The notes beneath the pieces are model-generated. The model searched no databases. It was not told the DNA's origin and saw only the letters and a list, made by a program, of their open reading frames with translations. The position numbers and the translations under genes were made by a program. From positions 3,596,001 to 3,660,000 of the forward strand of contig NZ_CP010979.1 in the NCBI RefSeq assembly GCF_000498395.2: a DNA stretch of 64,000 bases, in the 5' to 3' direction. Source of the stretch: Pseudomonas putida S13.1.2 (GTDB lineage: Bacteria; Pseudomonadota; Gammaproteobacteria; Pseudomonadales; Pseudomonadaceae). Shown one piece after another: positions 18,058 to 26,586 of this stretch (position 1 is the first letter of the stretch; each line of letters starts with the position of its first letter).

Positions 18058-19266
18058 CTACAACTCGGCATCGAAGACTACGGTGACCTGGCCGGTGTAG
18101 GTGGTACCGGGGTACCTCAGCATGCCGTCCATGTCATCTCGGGCCACCTGGAAATGCAACTGACCGGGCCGGTTCAAGGTGGCCATGGCCGCGTCGAACT
18201 GCAGCGCCGCCAGCCGCCCACTGGGTAGCGCAAGGCGCTGTACTGGCGCCCCACCGTGCTCGATGCCGGCCGGCAGGCTCATGGCGACTTCGACGGGCAC
18301 CTGGTCGGCGGTGTGATTACGAATCGCGCAACGGGTGTCGGCATAGTGCTCACAGAGCTTGTAGACCTTGAACGGTCCGGTCGACCAGACCCTGAATGGC
18401 AGGTCGCGAGCAAGCCGCTGAGGACGCTTGCCACCGGTCAACCAGGCTTGCCAGCCCCCTGGGGGCTCCAGTACCGCACGGTCCGAACCTGGAGGGAATT
18501 CGAAGATGAAGGCGTGTTGCACATCAAGCACAAAGTTTACCGTCAGGCTGTCGCCACTTAGCGCGGTGACATCATTACCGAAGTCGAAATCGCCGCCAGG
18601 GCCGATGCTGTAGGTCACACTGCCACGCCAGATGCCACTGGGCATGCGAAAAGGCGGGTTGATGTCGATGGCATAGGCGACGCTGGTGTCGAGCACCGAT
18701 GCAATTTCTACCCGGCCGTTCGGCGCATTCCGCCCATGGGCCCAGCACGGCGAAGGCGCAGAAGGCTGAACGACATCGTACAGATATCTAACGATGGCAG
18801 GCCTGAATTGCGACGAAGAGGCCACATGGCTGCAGCCACCCTGGAGATTCTCCAGATAAAGCGGGTGGTAGATGAGATCGTTAGCTATCTGCACCGTTTG
18901 GTTGATGGCCGTCCAGTCGAAGGTCAACCGCCGCGACTCGCCGGTGGCATCGTGGTAGACAACGATCTCGCGCCTGGCCGGTAGGCGGAAGTAGAACTCA
19001 TCACGCGGATCGGCAGCGCCCTTGGTCGTCTTCTTCTCGTAGGTGATCGGCAGCGTTACGGTAGTGCGGTTTCTGCAGGTATAAGGCCAGCTGCTGCACA
19101 GCCCGCCCGGGGGCGTGGTGTTGTCAAAACGCCCAGTACCTCCCCCCCGGTACTCGGCCGAGATTGTGACATCGAGCGCGCTGACCAAGGGCGCGACCAG
19201 CAATAGCGCAACCCCCAAAACAGTACGCAGCCGACTACCCGGTTGCCGGGTCAGCACACCCCTCAT
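18058..19266 (-). CDS. CS1-type (CfaE/CooD-like) fimbrial tip adhesin
   Basis: The 402-residue product has an N-terminal signal peptide (VLGVALLLVAPLVSA) and an overall layout of two immunoglobulin-like halves typical of minor tip subunits of the alternate (alpha) chaperone-usher pathway. Features include paired cysteines (CSSWPYTC and CEHYADTRC) and the strand-rich end TTYTGQVTVVFDAEL, which resembles the C-terminal pilin strand GxVTVxF. Its position after the chaperone, overlapping it by ATGA, supports this. Family assignment rests on context as much as on motifs; receptor specificity is unknown. Confidence 0.75.
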   Translation of the reverse strand: MRGVLTRQPGSRLRTVLGVALLLVAPLVSALDVTISAEYRGGGTGRFDNTTPPGGLCSSWPYTCRNRTTVTLPITYEKKTTKGAADPRDEFYFRLPARREIVVYHDATGESRRLTFDWTAINQTVQIANDLIYHPLYLENLQGGCSHVASSSQFRPAIVRYLYDVVQPSAPSPCWAHGRNAPNGRVEIASVLDTSVAYAIDINPPFRMPSGIWRGSVTYSIGPGGDFDFGNDVTALSGDSLTVNFVLDVQHAFIFEFPPGSDRAVLEPPGGWQAWLTGGKRPQRLARDLPFRVWSTGPFKVYKLCEHYADTRCAIRNHTADQVPVEVAMSLPAGIEHGGAPVQRLALPSGRLAALQFDAAMATLNRPGQLHFQVARDDMDGMLRYPGTTYTGQVTVVFDAEL

Positions 19267-19994
19267 CGCATCACCTTGGCGGTACGTCGCTCGCCTTCAT
19301 GCAGTTCGAACTGGTGTACGCGGCTAGCGTCGCCAGCGAACTGCCGGCTGCGACCTGGCAGCAGGTGGTGCTTGGTGGCCGGCTCACAGCCTTCACCCGG
19401 TGTAACGCATTGGCGGAAGTGGTCGAGCACTACGGTAGTGTTGCCCTGGTTGGCCACCGTCAGGTGCCCGCCCTCGCGCTGCATGGGTGTCTGGTATTGC
19501 GCCTGCGCCGGCCGCACGAACAGCAGCGAGCCATACCCTGCCAGCAGGTTGACCCCCGCCGTCAGGCTGTCGCGATACTGCGCTGCTTCCTGTTCGTCCA
19601 CGGCAAAACCATCGCCCAGCTCCGGTAGTACCGGCATGAAACGCAGACGGAAGTAGCGCTCCTTGTCCCGGGCCCCACGGTACAACAGGCGCACGGCCTG
19701 CATGCCCTGGGCCGGTACGATCAACCGCGCCGGGCTGGCGACCAGGCCGCGCTGCTCCAGCGCCAGGCCATCGGTGTCGATTTCATGGGCCACGCCGGCC
19801 TCGTCATAGACCAGTTCAGCGACGCTGACCTTGACGAACGCCGTAGTGTCACCGCTGTTGCGCACGCGTTTGAGCAGCGTGCTCTTGTCGCCGTCCAGGT
19901 AATCGTACAAGCCGCCAACGTTGAGCTCGGGGGCGGCGACAGCCGCCAGTGGTAGGGACAACAAGGCGAAGGCCAGAAGAGAGGGCATGTTCAT
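19263..19994 (-). CDS. CS1-type fimbrial chaperone
   Basis: The 243-residue protein starts at the ATG at 19994 (GGGAG nine bases upstream). The signal peptide is MNMPSLLAFALLSLPLAAVAA. The mature part resembles periplasmic pilus chaperones: the first strand with RNSGDTTAFVKVSVAELVYDE, RLIVPAQGMQAVRLLYRG corresponding to the G1/F1 region, and KERYFRLRFMPVLPE. Such chaperones fold pilin subunits and deliver them to the usher. It lies 91 bases after the usher gene and overlaps the adhesin gene by four. Confidence 0.85.
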   Translation of the reverse strand: MNMPSLLAFALLSLPLAAVAAPELNVGGLYDYLDGDKSTLLKRVRNSGDTTAFVKVSVAELVYDEAGVAHEIDTDGLALEQRGLVASPARLIVPAQGMQAVRLLYRGARDKERYFRLRFMPVLPELGDGFAVDEQEAAQYRDSLTAGVNLLAGYGSLLFVRPAQAQYQTPMQREGGHLTVANQGNTTVVLDHFRQCVTPGEGCEPATKHHLLPGRSRQFAGDASRVHQFELHEGERRTAKVMR

Positions 19995-20085
19995 GCGGCA
20001 AAGCTCCCTGAATGACTGGGTTAAGGGTATTGCTGTGCGCAACCATTCGGCCACGATCAAAGCAGTAGGCAATTTCTGAAAAACA

Positions 20086-22560
20086 CTAAAAACGCGCGGC
20101 AACCTCGGGCAGGCAAGGTTGGTCGCCGGCCAGCAGCACCTCGCCCTCACGCGTCAGGCCGTCCAGGTCCAGCCGCAACAGGCACAGTGGCTGGCCACGC
20201 TGACGAATTTCCAGGGTTGGCGTCGCTTCGCTCATTTCCACCGCGAAGAAGCCATCGGCTTCGCTGACACTGCGGCTGGCATGGTTGATTACCTGGGCTC
20301 CGCGCAGCGGCTGGCCCTGGCCATCGAGCAACCGCCCCAGCACGGTGACCGTGCGCAGTACGCGCACCTGGCGGTAATCGATGCCGCCGCGGTTCAGGTG
20401 GTAGTCCAGGCTCGACGGCTGTATCACGGCGGCAGTGGCCGCGTGCCCCTCGAAATCGAACTGCACGTGACCGGCCTTGTAGGCCGTGACCGGGATAATG
20501 TTGCGTCCCGGGTGCAGGTCGACACCTAGCGCGTCGTCGGCACGCAGCTTCAGGTCTTCAATGTCGGTATCCACATCAACGATCAGCGCTGCCTGGTGCG
20601 TCATGTACTGGCCGCTCACCGCCGCCTTGCCGGCGCCCACCGCCACCAGGCTTTCCAGGTTCAGCCCGCCGGTGAACTCACCGTTGTAAGAAGAGCGCAG
20701 CAGGTAGGCGTCACCGTGCATTGCCTGGTTCTCGAACTGGGTGTCGGCGCCCAGCCCCGCACCATAACGGTCGGCGCTGAGGGTGGCGCCGACGCTGCGC
20801 AACGGCCCAAGCTCGACGTCCTGCTGATAACCCAGCGACGTGTTGAGGTCACGCCCGCCATCACGTGAAGTGCGGCTGCCAATGCTGGCGGAAAAGCGGC
20901 GGCCACCGCCACCCAGGCTCATGCTCAGGCTCAGGTTGACGCCGCGGCTGCGTGCGTCACCGGTGCCGCTGTTGCCCGGCCGGTCGAACAGCGACAGCCG
21001 CCAGTTGGCATCGGAGCCAAGCAGGCGCCCGTAGTAGGCCCAGCCCAGGTCAATGCCGGTGCCTGCGTCGCTGCCACTGCTGTGGGACAGGCGCACGCTG
21101 GCGGTATTGCGGGGGTCGAGACGGTGGCTGAGCGACAACGCAGATTGCGTCTGGCGCGCCTGGAACGGCCGTGTTGACGCGTCGTCGCGACGGTCCGGGT
21201 AGCTGCGGGTCAGCCAGCTACGGCTATGGCTGGCGACCAGCGAGCCGCGCTCATAGGCATGGATCAGCTGAAGGTCATAGCCGCTGCCGTGGCCTTGAGC
21301 CTGGAACAGGTTGCCATACAGCTTGAACCGGTCGCGCACATCCCAGTCCAGGGACGTGCCGTATTGCATGGCATCGTCGAGACGCTGGGCGGACAAGCCG
21401 ACAATTGCCCTGGGGTGCAACAGGTAGTTGGCCAGCACACCCGCGGCCAGGCTGTCGTCATGGGTATCTTGCCAGTTGCTGAGCTGGCTGCTCTGGCGCC
21501 CCACGTACAGGTTGTAGCGCCAAGGCGCGTCAGTGCTGCGCCAGTTGCCGGGCTTGTAGACAAACGCCTGGCTGCGCGAGCTCACCTGGCCATCCTCGAC
21601 CAGACGCACCTCGACCTCGTAGATGCCGCCGGGCAGCACCTTGGTATCGAGGGTTTGCAGCCCGGGTTGCACCGGTTGGCTGTTGATCAGCACGCCGTTG
21701 CGGTAGATCTCCGCCACGGCCGGGCGGTTAGGGGTGACATGAATGGGCGTGGCACTGGGTGCGGCGTTGTCGATCAGCAGGCTGTCGCTGCTGCCGAACA
21801 TCAGGCCCACGGTGGTGTCGGGGCTGGCGCCCATCAACCGGGGTTGGCGGGTGAGGCCTTGGGCGCTGGGGGTGAAGTACCCCAGGCGGTAGAAATGGTC
21901 CTCGACCAGGCGCTCGCCGTACAGCTGGTCGACCCGGTAACGGGTGCCCTCGCGGCTGTCGCTGCCGCGGTCGAGCTGGCCGTCAGCCAGCGCCGTCCAC
22001 TGGCCGACACTGCCCTGCCCCTGCAAGGCATAGCGGCCACTGGTAGCCACACCATCATTGACCAGGTTGAGCTGGTTGCGCAGCAACAGGCCATGGCTGC
22101 CCTGCTCTGGCAGGCGATGAAAACGTTCGGCAGTGGCCACCGCTTCGGCACGGTCGGTCAGCAACGAAAGCTGGGAGTTGGCCAGGCTGTAGTGGATGGC
22201 TCGCAAGCCATCCGGGCAGGCTGCCTGACAGTCGCCCAGGGGGCGGCCATCGACCAGGCGCTCGCGCCAGAGCCGACGCAGGCTCTCGGGTTCGCGGCTG
22301 TCGAAAGTCTCGGTGAATTCCAGCAACAGCACCCGCTGGTCACGGCTGAGCACTACCATGGCATCACCGAGGTAGCGGCCGTCCAGGTCAACCCGCACGG
22401 CCAGGGGGACATCGAAGAAATGCGCCTCGAATTCGCGCGGCAGGCCCTTGACCGGCCCCAGGGCGCTGCCCGCGCCGTGGCACATGCCGGCCCACAGGGC
22501 CATGCTGGCAGCCAGGGGTAGCCAGCAGCGCAAGGCGGCATTGGAGGATTGTCGGGACAT
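20086..22560 (-). CDS. CS1-type (TcfC/CooC-like) fimbrial outer membrane usher
   Basis: The 824-residue protein carries a signal peptide (LRCWLPLAASMALWAGMCHG) and usher domains in order: N-terminal region (~30-150), a beta-barrel with plug (~200-650, including VTPNRPAVAEIYRNGVLINSQPVQPGLQTLD) and C-terminal domains (GRLLDGQGQPLRGAQVINHASRSVSEADGFFAVEM). The combination is that of the alternate chaperone-usher class rather than FimD. The ATG at 22560 is preferred over a GTG at 22599. The usher secretes and assembles pilin across the outer membrane. It starts 78 bases after the pilin gene. Confidence 0.9.
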   Translation of the reverse strand: MSRQSSNAALRCWLPLAASMALWAGMCHGAGSALGPVKGLPREFEAHFFDVPLAVRVDLDGRYLGDAMVVLSRDQRVLLLEFTETFDSREPESLRRLWRERLVDGRPLGDCQAACPDGLRAIHYSLANSQLSLLTDRAEAVATAERFHRLPEQGSHGLLLRNQLNLVNDGVATSGRYALQGQGSVGQWTALADGQLDRGSDSREGTRYRVDQLYGERLVEDHFYRLGYFTPSAQGLTRQPRLMGASPDTTVGLMFGSSDSLLIDNAAPSATPIHVTPNRPAVAEIYRNGVLINSQPVQPGLQTLDTKVLPGGIYEVEVRLVEDGQVSSRSQAFVYKPGNWRSTDAPWRYNLYVGRQSSQLSNWQDTHDDSLAAGVLANYLLHPRAIVGLSAQRLDDAMQYGTSLDWDVRDRFKLYGNLFQAQGHGSGYDLQLIHAYERGSLVASHSRSWLTRSYPDRRDDASTRPFQARQTQSALSLSHRLDPRNTASVRLSHSSGSDAGTGIDLGWAYYGRLLGSDANWRLSLFDRPGNSGTGDARSRGVNLSLSMSLGGGGRRFSASIGSRTSRDGGRDLNTSLGYQQDVELGPLRSVGATLSADRYGAGLGADTQFENQAMHGDAYLLRSSYNGEFTGGLNLESLVAVGAGKAAVSGQYMTHQAALIVDVDTDIEDLKLRADDALGVDLHPGRNIIPVTAYKAGHVQFDFEGHAATAAVIQPSSLDYHLNRGGIDYRQVRVLRTVTVLGRLLDGQGQPLRGAQVINHASRSVSEADGFFAVEMSEATPTLEIRQRGQPLCLLRLDLDGLTREGEVLLAGDQPCLPEVAARF

Positions 22561-22638
22561 GGGGATCGCTTGCAGGCATGACCTGCCCCCCCTCGTCACG
22601 GGCGAGGGCCAGGGCAGGCACTGTGGATGACCGAAGTA

Positions 22639-23118
22639 TTAAGGGGCGGCGGTTTCGAAGACCATGCTGACCAGGCCTTGGTAGTTGCCCGGCTCATAAC
22701 CCGCAGGAGGTGCAGGCTGGGCTTCGACATGGAAACCGATGACTGCGCCTGGTGCCGCCTGGGCGGCGTTGACCACCTCGGCCGGGACGGTTTGCAGCAC
22801 GGTGTCGCCGACCGTGACGTTCAGGCCGATGTTGTTGACGCCGCTGGCGATCACTGCCGGAGAAACCAAATAGGCACTGATCGGGCCGATGGTGCTCTTG
22901 ACCTGCAGTTGCTTGCGGATCGGGTCGAGCTTGCCTTGAAAGGAGTTCCAGGCCATTTCCTGCGGATCGTTCATCCAGTTGCCACCTACCGGCTCGACAT
23001 AGAAGGCATCGGTCGGCACCTGGGCGACAATTTGCACCTGTTTCTCGATCGGGTCGACGGCATGGGCGGCGCCCACGAACAACAGGGCCAGGGGAAGGGC
23101 AAGTAACGTGCGTTTCAC
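22639..23118 (-). CDS. CS1-type major fimbrial subunit
   Basis: The 159-residue pilin begins with a GTG at 23118, placed nine bases after AAGGAG. It has a signal peptide (VKRTLLALPLALLFVGAAHA) and a mature N-terminus VDPIEKQVQIVAQVPTDAFYV, which matches the donor strand of CS1/CFA/I-type major pilins (xEKxIxVxAxVDP). It ends GNYQGLVSMVFETA, the final strand pattern. It is the first gene of the operon. Major pilin, usher, chaperone, adhesin is a plausible order for an alpha-type fimbrial operon. Confidence 0.88.
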   Translation of the reverse strand: MKRTLLALPLALLFVGAAHAVDPIEKQVQIVAQVPTDAFYVEPVGGNWMNDPQEMAWNSFQGKLDPIRKQLQVKSTIGPISAYLVSPAVIASGVNNIGLNVTVGDTVLQTVPAEVVNAAQAAPGAVIGFHVEAQPAPPAGYEPGNYQGLVSMVFETAAP

Positions 23119-23146
23119 GAATAGATTCTCCTTGAAGGTAAACAGG

Positions 23147-23169
23147 CCTGCCGGGGTGAGCCCGGCAGG
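23147..23169 (-). promoter_or_regulatory. Hairpin in the leader of the fimbrial pilin mRNA
   Basis: CCTGCCGGG and CCCGGCAGG form a perfect nine-pair stem with a five-base loop, ending about 28 bases before the pilin GTG. It has no U-run, so it is more likely a stabilising or regulatory 5' structure than a terminator. Confidence 0.5.
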
Positions 23170-23214
23170 GGAGGAGAAGTATTGGGGAAGTGTGCGACGG
23201 GATAACCAGGATGC

Positions 23215-23242
23215 TTCCGAGCGAGCCTCGGAAATTTCCGAG
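23215..23242. promoter_or_regulatory. Candidate regulator binding site upstream of the fimbrial operon
   Basis: CTCGGAAATTTCCGAG (23227-23242) is a perfect 16-base palindrome. A further TTCCGAG copy lies at 23215-23221, exactly 21 bases from the second half-site, so three half-sites fall on one DNA face. The position, about 110 bases upstream of the pilin start, fits an activator site. The binding protein is not known. Confidence 0.45.
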
Positions 23243-23268
23243 CGCACGCAAATTGACACTGCACAATG

Positions 23269-23297
23269 CACAACGCCCCGGCTGGCGGGGCGTTGTG
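23269..23297 (-). terminator. Inverted repeat after actP, possible terminator
   Basis: CACAACGCCCCG/CGGGGCGTTGTG is a perfect 12-pair stem with loop GCTGG, 17 bases downstream of the actP stop. It lacks a clear T-run on the reverse strand, so termination is likely but not certain. Confidence 0.55.
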
Positions 23298-23313
23298 TTA
23301 CTGCGCCAAAGCG

Positions 23314-24978
23314 TTAGTGGGAAACCGCCCCGCTGGCACCCAGGCCAGTCTGCGAACGCACGAACTGCGGGTAGAACAGCGCACGCTCGTCGTCGGCAGC
23401 CTTGGACTTGTCAGTGACCGAGAAGAACCAGATGCTGACGAAGGCAATGGCCATCGAGAACAGCGCCGGGTACTCGTACGGATAGATCGGCTTCTCGTGG
23501 CCGAGGATCTGCACCCAGATGGTCGGGCCGAGGATCATCAGCGTCACCGCGCTCACCAGGCCCAGCCAGCCGCCGATCATGGCGCCGCGGGTGGTCAGTT
23601 TCTTCCAGTACATCGAAAGCAGCAGCACAGGGAAGTTGCAGCTGGCGGCGATGGAGAACGCCAGGCCGACCATGAAGGCGATGTTCTGCTTCTCGAACAG
23701 GATGCCCAGGCCGATCGCCAGCACGCCCAAGGCGATGGTGGTGATCTTCGACACGCGGATCTCGTCCTTGTCGTTGGCCTTGCCCTTGCGCCATACGCTG
23801 GCGTAAAGGTCGTGGGACACCGCCGAGGCACCGGCCAGGGTCAGGCCGGCAACCACCGCCAGGATGGTGGCGAATGCCACTGCCGAAATGAAGCCGAGGA
23901 AGATGCTGCCACCCACGGCATCGGCCAGGTGCACCGCTGCCATGTTGTTGCCGCCCAACAGGGCGCCGGCGGCGTCCTTGAAGTCCGGGTTGGTGCTGAC
24001 CAGCAGGATCGCGCCAAAGCCGATAATGAAGGTGAGGATGTAGAAGTAGCCGATGAAGCCGGTGGCGTACAGCACGCTCTTGCGCGCTTCCTTGGCGTCA
24101 CTGACGGTGAAGAAGCGCATCAGGATGTGAGGCAGGCCGGCGGTACCGAACATCAGTGCCAGGCCCAGCGAGAAGGCCGAGATCGGGTCCTTGACCAGGC
24201 CGCCCGGGCTCATGATCGCCTCACCCTTGCTGTGCACCTTGATCGCTTCCGAGAACAGGGTGTTGAAGTCGAAGCCTACGTGCTTCATCACCATCAGTGC
24301 CATGAAGCTGGCACCGGACAGCAGCAGCACGGCCTTGATGATCTGTACCCAGGTGGTAGCCAGCATGCCGCCGAACAGCACATACAGGCACATCAGGATA
24401 CCCACCAGGATCACCGCGACGTGGTAGTCCAGGCCGAACAGCAGTTCGATCAGCTTACCGGCACCGACCATTTGCGCGATCAGGTAGAACGCCACCACCA
24501 CCAGCGAACCGGAGGCCGACAGGGTACGGATTTCCTTCTGCCCGAGGCGGTACGAGGCCACGTCGGCAAAGGTGTACTTGCCCAGGTTGCGCAGGCGTTC
24601 GGCGATCAGGAAGAGGATGATGGGCCAGCCGACCAAAAAGCCGATCGAGTAGATCAGGCCGTCGTAGCCAGAGGTGAACACCAGCGCGGAAATACCCAGG
24701 AACGATGCAGCCGACATGTAGTCGCCGGCAATCGCCAGGCCGTTCTGGAAACCGGTGATCTTGCCACCGGCAGCGTAGTAGTCCGCCGCCGACTTGTTGC
24801 GTTTGGAGGCCCAGTAGGTGATACCGAGGGTGAAGGCGACGAAGGCCACGAACATGGCGATCGCGGCAACGTTCAGCGGCTGTTTCTGCACCTCGCCGGT
24901 CAGGGCATCGGCTGCCCACACGGCGGGTGCAAAGGCTCCGCAGGCCAGTACGGCCAGGGCTTTGGCGTGGCGAATCAT
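23314..24978 (-). CDS. actP: Cation/acetate symporter
   Basis: The 554-residue protein is a sodium:solute symporter of the ActP branch. It has a cleavable or first membrane segment ([22 protein letters not shown]) and about 13 further membrane spans. Family motifs include [43 protein letters not shown] and [24 protein letters not shown]. ActP takes up acetate and other short carboxylates. It overlaps the DUF485 gene by ATGA, the standard yjcH-actP arrangement. The reverse-complement frame is also open for 592 codons, but that is a GC-driven shadow. Confidence 0.95.
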   Translation of the reverse strand: MIRHAKALAVLACGAFAPAVWAADALTGEVQKQPLNVAAIAMFVAFVAFTLGITYWASKRNKSAADYYAAGGKITGFQNGLAIAGDYMSAASFLGISALVFTSGYDGLIYSIGFLVGWPIILFLIAERLRNLGKYTFADVASYRLGQKEIRTLSASGSLVVVAFYLIAQMVGAGKLIELLFGLDYHVAVILVGILMCLYVLFGGMLATTWVQIIKAVLLLSGASFMALMVMKHVGFDFNTLFSEAIKVHSKGEAIMSPGGLVKDPISAFSLGLALMFGTAGLPHILMRFFTVSDAKEARKSVLYATGFIGYFYILTFIIGFGAILLVSTNPDFKDAAGALLGGNNMAAVHLADAVGGSIFLGFISAVAFATILAVVAGLTLAGASAVSHDLYASVWRKGKANDKDEIRVSKITTIALGVLAIGLGILFEKQNIAFMVGLAFSIAASCNFPVLLLSMYWKKLTTRGAMIGGWLGLVSAVTLMILGPTIWVQILGHEKPIYPYEYPALFSMAIAFVSIWFFSVTDKSKAADDERALFYPQFVRSQTGLGASGAVSH

Positions 24979-25286
24979 TGTTGCGCCTCCTTGAGGATGG
25001 CCTTGTTCAGCTCATCGAATTCGCCGTTGGCGCGGCGTACGTAGATGGCGGTCAGGACAAATGCCGAAACGATCAGGCCGACGCCCAGGGGAATGCCCCA
25101 GGTAATCGACGACTCAGGGCTGAGCTTGGCGCCCAGCAGATGAGGACCGTAGGCGATCAGGAGGATGAAGCCGCAATACAGGCCGAGCATGATCGCCGAG
25201 AGAATCCAGGCGAACCGTTCGCGTTTGGTCACCAGCTCCTTGAAACGGGGGCTGTTTTGTATCGAGAGGTAAATGCTGTCGTTCAT
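24975..25286 (-). CDS. DUF485 membrane protein (YjcH-like)
   Basis: The 103-residue protein has two membrane segments ([23 protein letters not shown] and [31 protein letters not shown]). The segment [10 protein letters not shown] is the DUF485 signature. The ATG at 25286 starts the conserved [19 protein letters not shown]; a longer upstream opening is not used. Such proteins are almost always co-encoded with ActP and probably assist its assembly or function. Confidence 0.92.
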   Translation of the reverse strand: MNDSIYLSIQNSPRFKELVTKRERFAWILSAIMLGLYCGFILLIAYGPHLLGAKLSPESSITWGIPLGVGLIVSAFVLTAIYVRRANGEFDELNKAILKEAQQ

Positions 25287-25414
25287 TGTTTTTGTCCTAG
25301 CAGCACAGGTAGGGGATAAAACCCACACCCTTACTTTATGCGGCTGTTGGACGGCAACCAGACGACCTTAGTCTTAGATGCAACGGTGTTTTACCGATTG
25401 CGTAACAAAGTCAG

Positions 25415-25506
25415 GGCCCATTCGCGGGGTCGCCCGCTTCCACAGGGGCATCACAAGGCCTGAGGGCAGTGATGTCCCTGTGGGAGCGGGCGAGCCCGCG
25501 AACAAG
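25415..25506. repeat. REP pair
   Basis: Inverted CGCGGGGTCGCCCGCTTCCA and its complement with a ~40-base spacer, between the DUF485 start and the end of the betaine-binding gene. The rest of the 242-base gap probably holds the DUF485-actP promoter, but I see no clear motif. Confidence 0.85.
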
Positions 25507-25528
25507 CTGAACTGGCCCTTGAGAGTGA

Positions 25529-26389
25529 TTACTTGCCAGTCCACTCCTTCACACGATCAGGGTGCTTGGCTACCCAATCCTTGGCCGCCGCTTCAGGCTT
25601 GGCCCCTTCCTGGATCGCCAGCATCACCTCGCCAATCTCGTCCTTGGACTGCCAGCTGAACTTTTTCAGGAACTCCGCCACTTCCGGTGCCTTGGTGGCC
25701 AGTTCCTTGCTGCCGATGCTGTTCACGGTTTCTGCGGCGCCATACACCCCTTTCGGGTCTTCGAGGAACTTGAGCTTCCACTTGGCGAACATCCAGTGCG
25801 GGACCCAGCCGGTCACTGCAATCGACTGCTGCTTGGCGTAGGCACGGCCCAGCTCCGCCGTCATCGCCGCGCCCGAACTGGCCTGCAACTTGTAGCCGGT
25901 CAGGTCGTAGTCCTTGATCGCCTGGTCGGTCTTGAGCATCACGCCGGAGCCTGCGTCGATGCCGACAATCTTCTGCTTGAAGGTGCTATCGGTCTTGAGG
26001 TCGGCAATGCTCGCCGCCTTGACGTATTCGGGCACGATCAGGCCGATCTTGGCGTCCTTGAAGTTGGCGCCGTAGTCGACCACGTTGTCCTTGTTCTTGG
26101 CCCAGTACTCACCATGGGTCACCGGCAACCAGGCCGACAACATGGCATCGAGCTTGCCGGTTGCCACACCCTGCCACATGATCCCCGTGGCCACGGCCTG
26201 CAACTTCACGTCGTAGCCGAGCTTTTGCTTGATCACTTCGGCGGCCACGTTGGTGGTCGCCACGCTGTCGGCCCAACCATCCACGTAACCAATGCTTACT
26301 TCTTTAGCCATTGCCTGTGCAGCGCTCATGGCCATTACCAGGGCGGTGCCCACACCCAGGAAACGTCGCATTTTTTTCAAAGTTGCCAT
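25529..26389 (-). CDS. Glycine betaine/choline-type substrate-binding protein (orphan)
   Basis: The 286-residue protein starts at ATG 26389 (GAGGGG eight bases upstream; a TTG just before it is less likely). It has a signal peptide (FLGVGTALVMAMSAAQAMA). The OpuAC-type fold is shown by VSIGYVDGWADSVATTNVAAEVIKQ and DAMLSAWLPVTHGEYWAKN, in which Trp and Tyr residues form the quaternary-amine aromatic box of this family (YVDGWADS, MWQG, WLP, WVPHWMFAKW). No permease or ATPase gene is adjacent, so it must use a transporter encoded elsewhere. Choline or betaine cannot be separated by sequence here. Confidence 0.9.
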   Translation of the reverse strand: MATLKKMRRFLGVGTALVMAMSAAQAMAKEVSIGYVDGWADSVATTNVAAEVIKQKLGYDVKLQAVATGIMWQGVATGKLDAMLSAWLPVTHGEYWAKNKDNVVDYGANFKDAKIGLIVPEYVKAASIADLKTDSTFKQKIVGIDAGSGVMLKTDQAIKDYDLTGYKLQASSGAAMTAELGRAYAKQQSIAVTGWVPHWMFAKWKLKFLEDPKGVYGAAETVNSIGSKELATKAPEVAEFLKKFSWQSKDEIGEVMLAIQEGAKPEAAAKDWVAKHPDRVKEWTGK

Positions 26390-26586
26390 CAAAGCATCCC
26401 CTCGTCAGGTCTTGGAGATTGCATCATCTTCCTGCAACACAGGTCGACCTGATCCAGCTGCGACCTGCACCCGCCCCATATGCGACAGCACTGTGCCATT
26501 AACGTCATCAGCCTACACCCGCCTGCGCGATCCTTGCATGCCAAAGCTTTGGCGCCGGGCTACTATCTACCCTTTTGCGCCTGACG

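Noticed and set aside
23266..25044. 592-codon open frame opposite actP
   Set aside because: Translation is rich in Gln/His/Gly with no domain signal; the actP frame is a full-length, well-conserved symporter.
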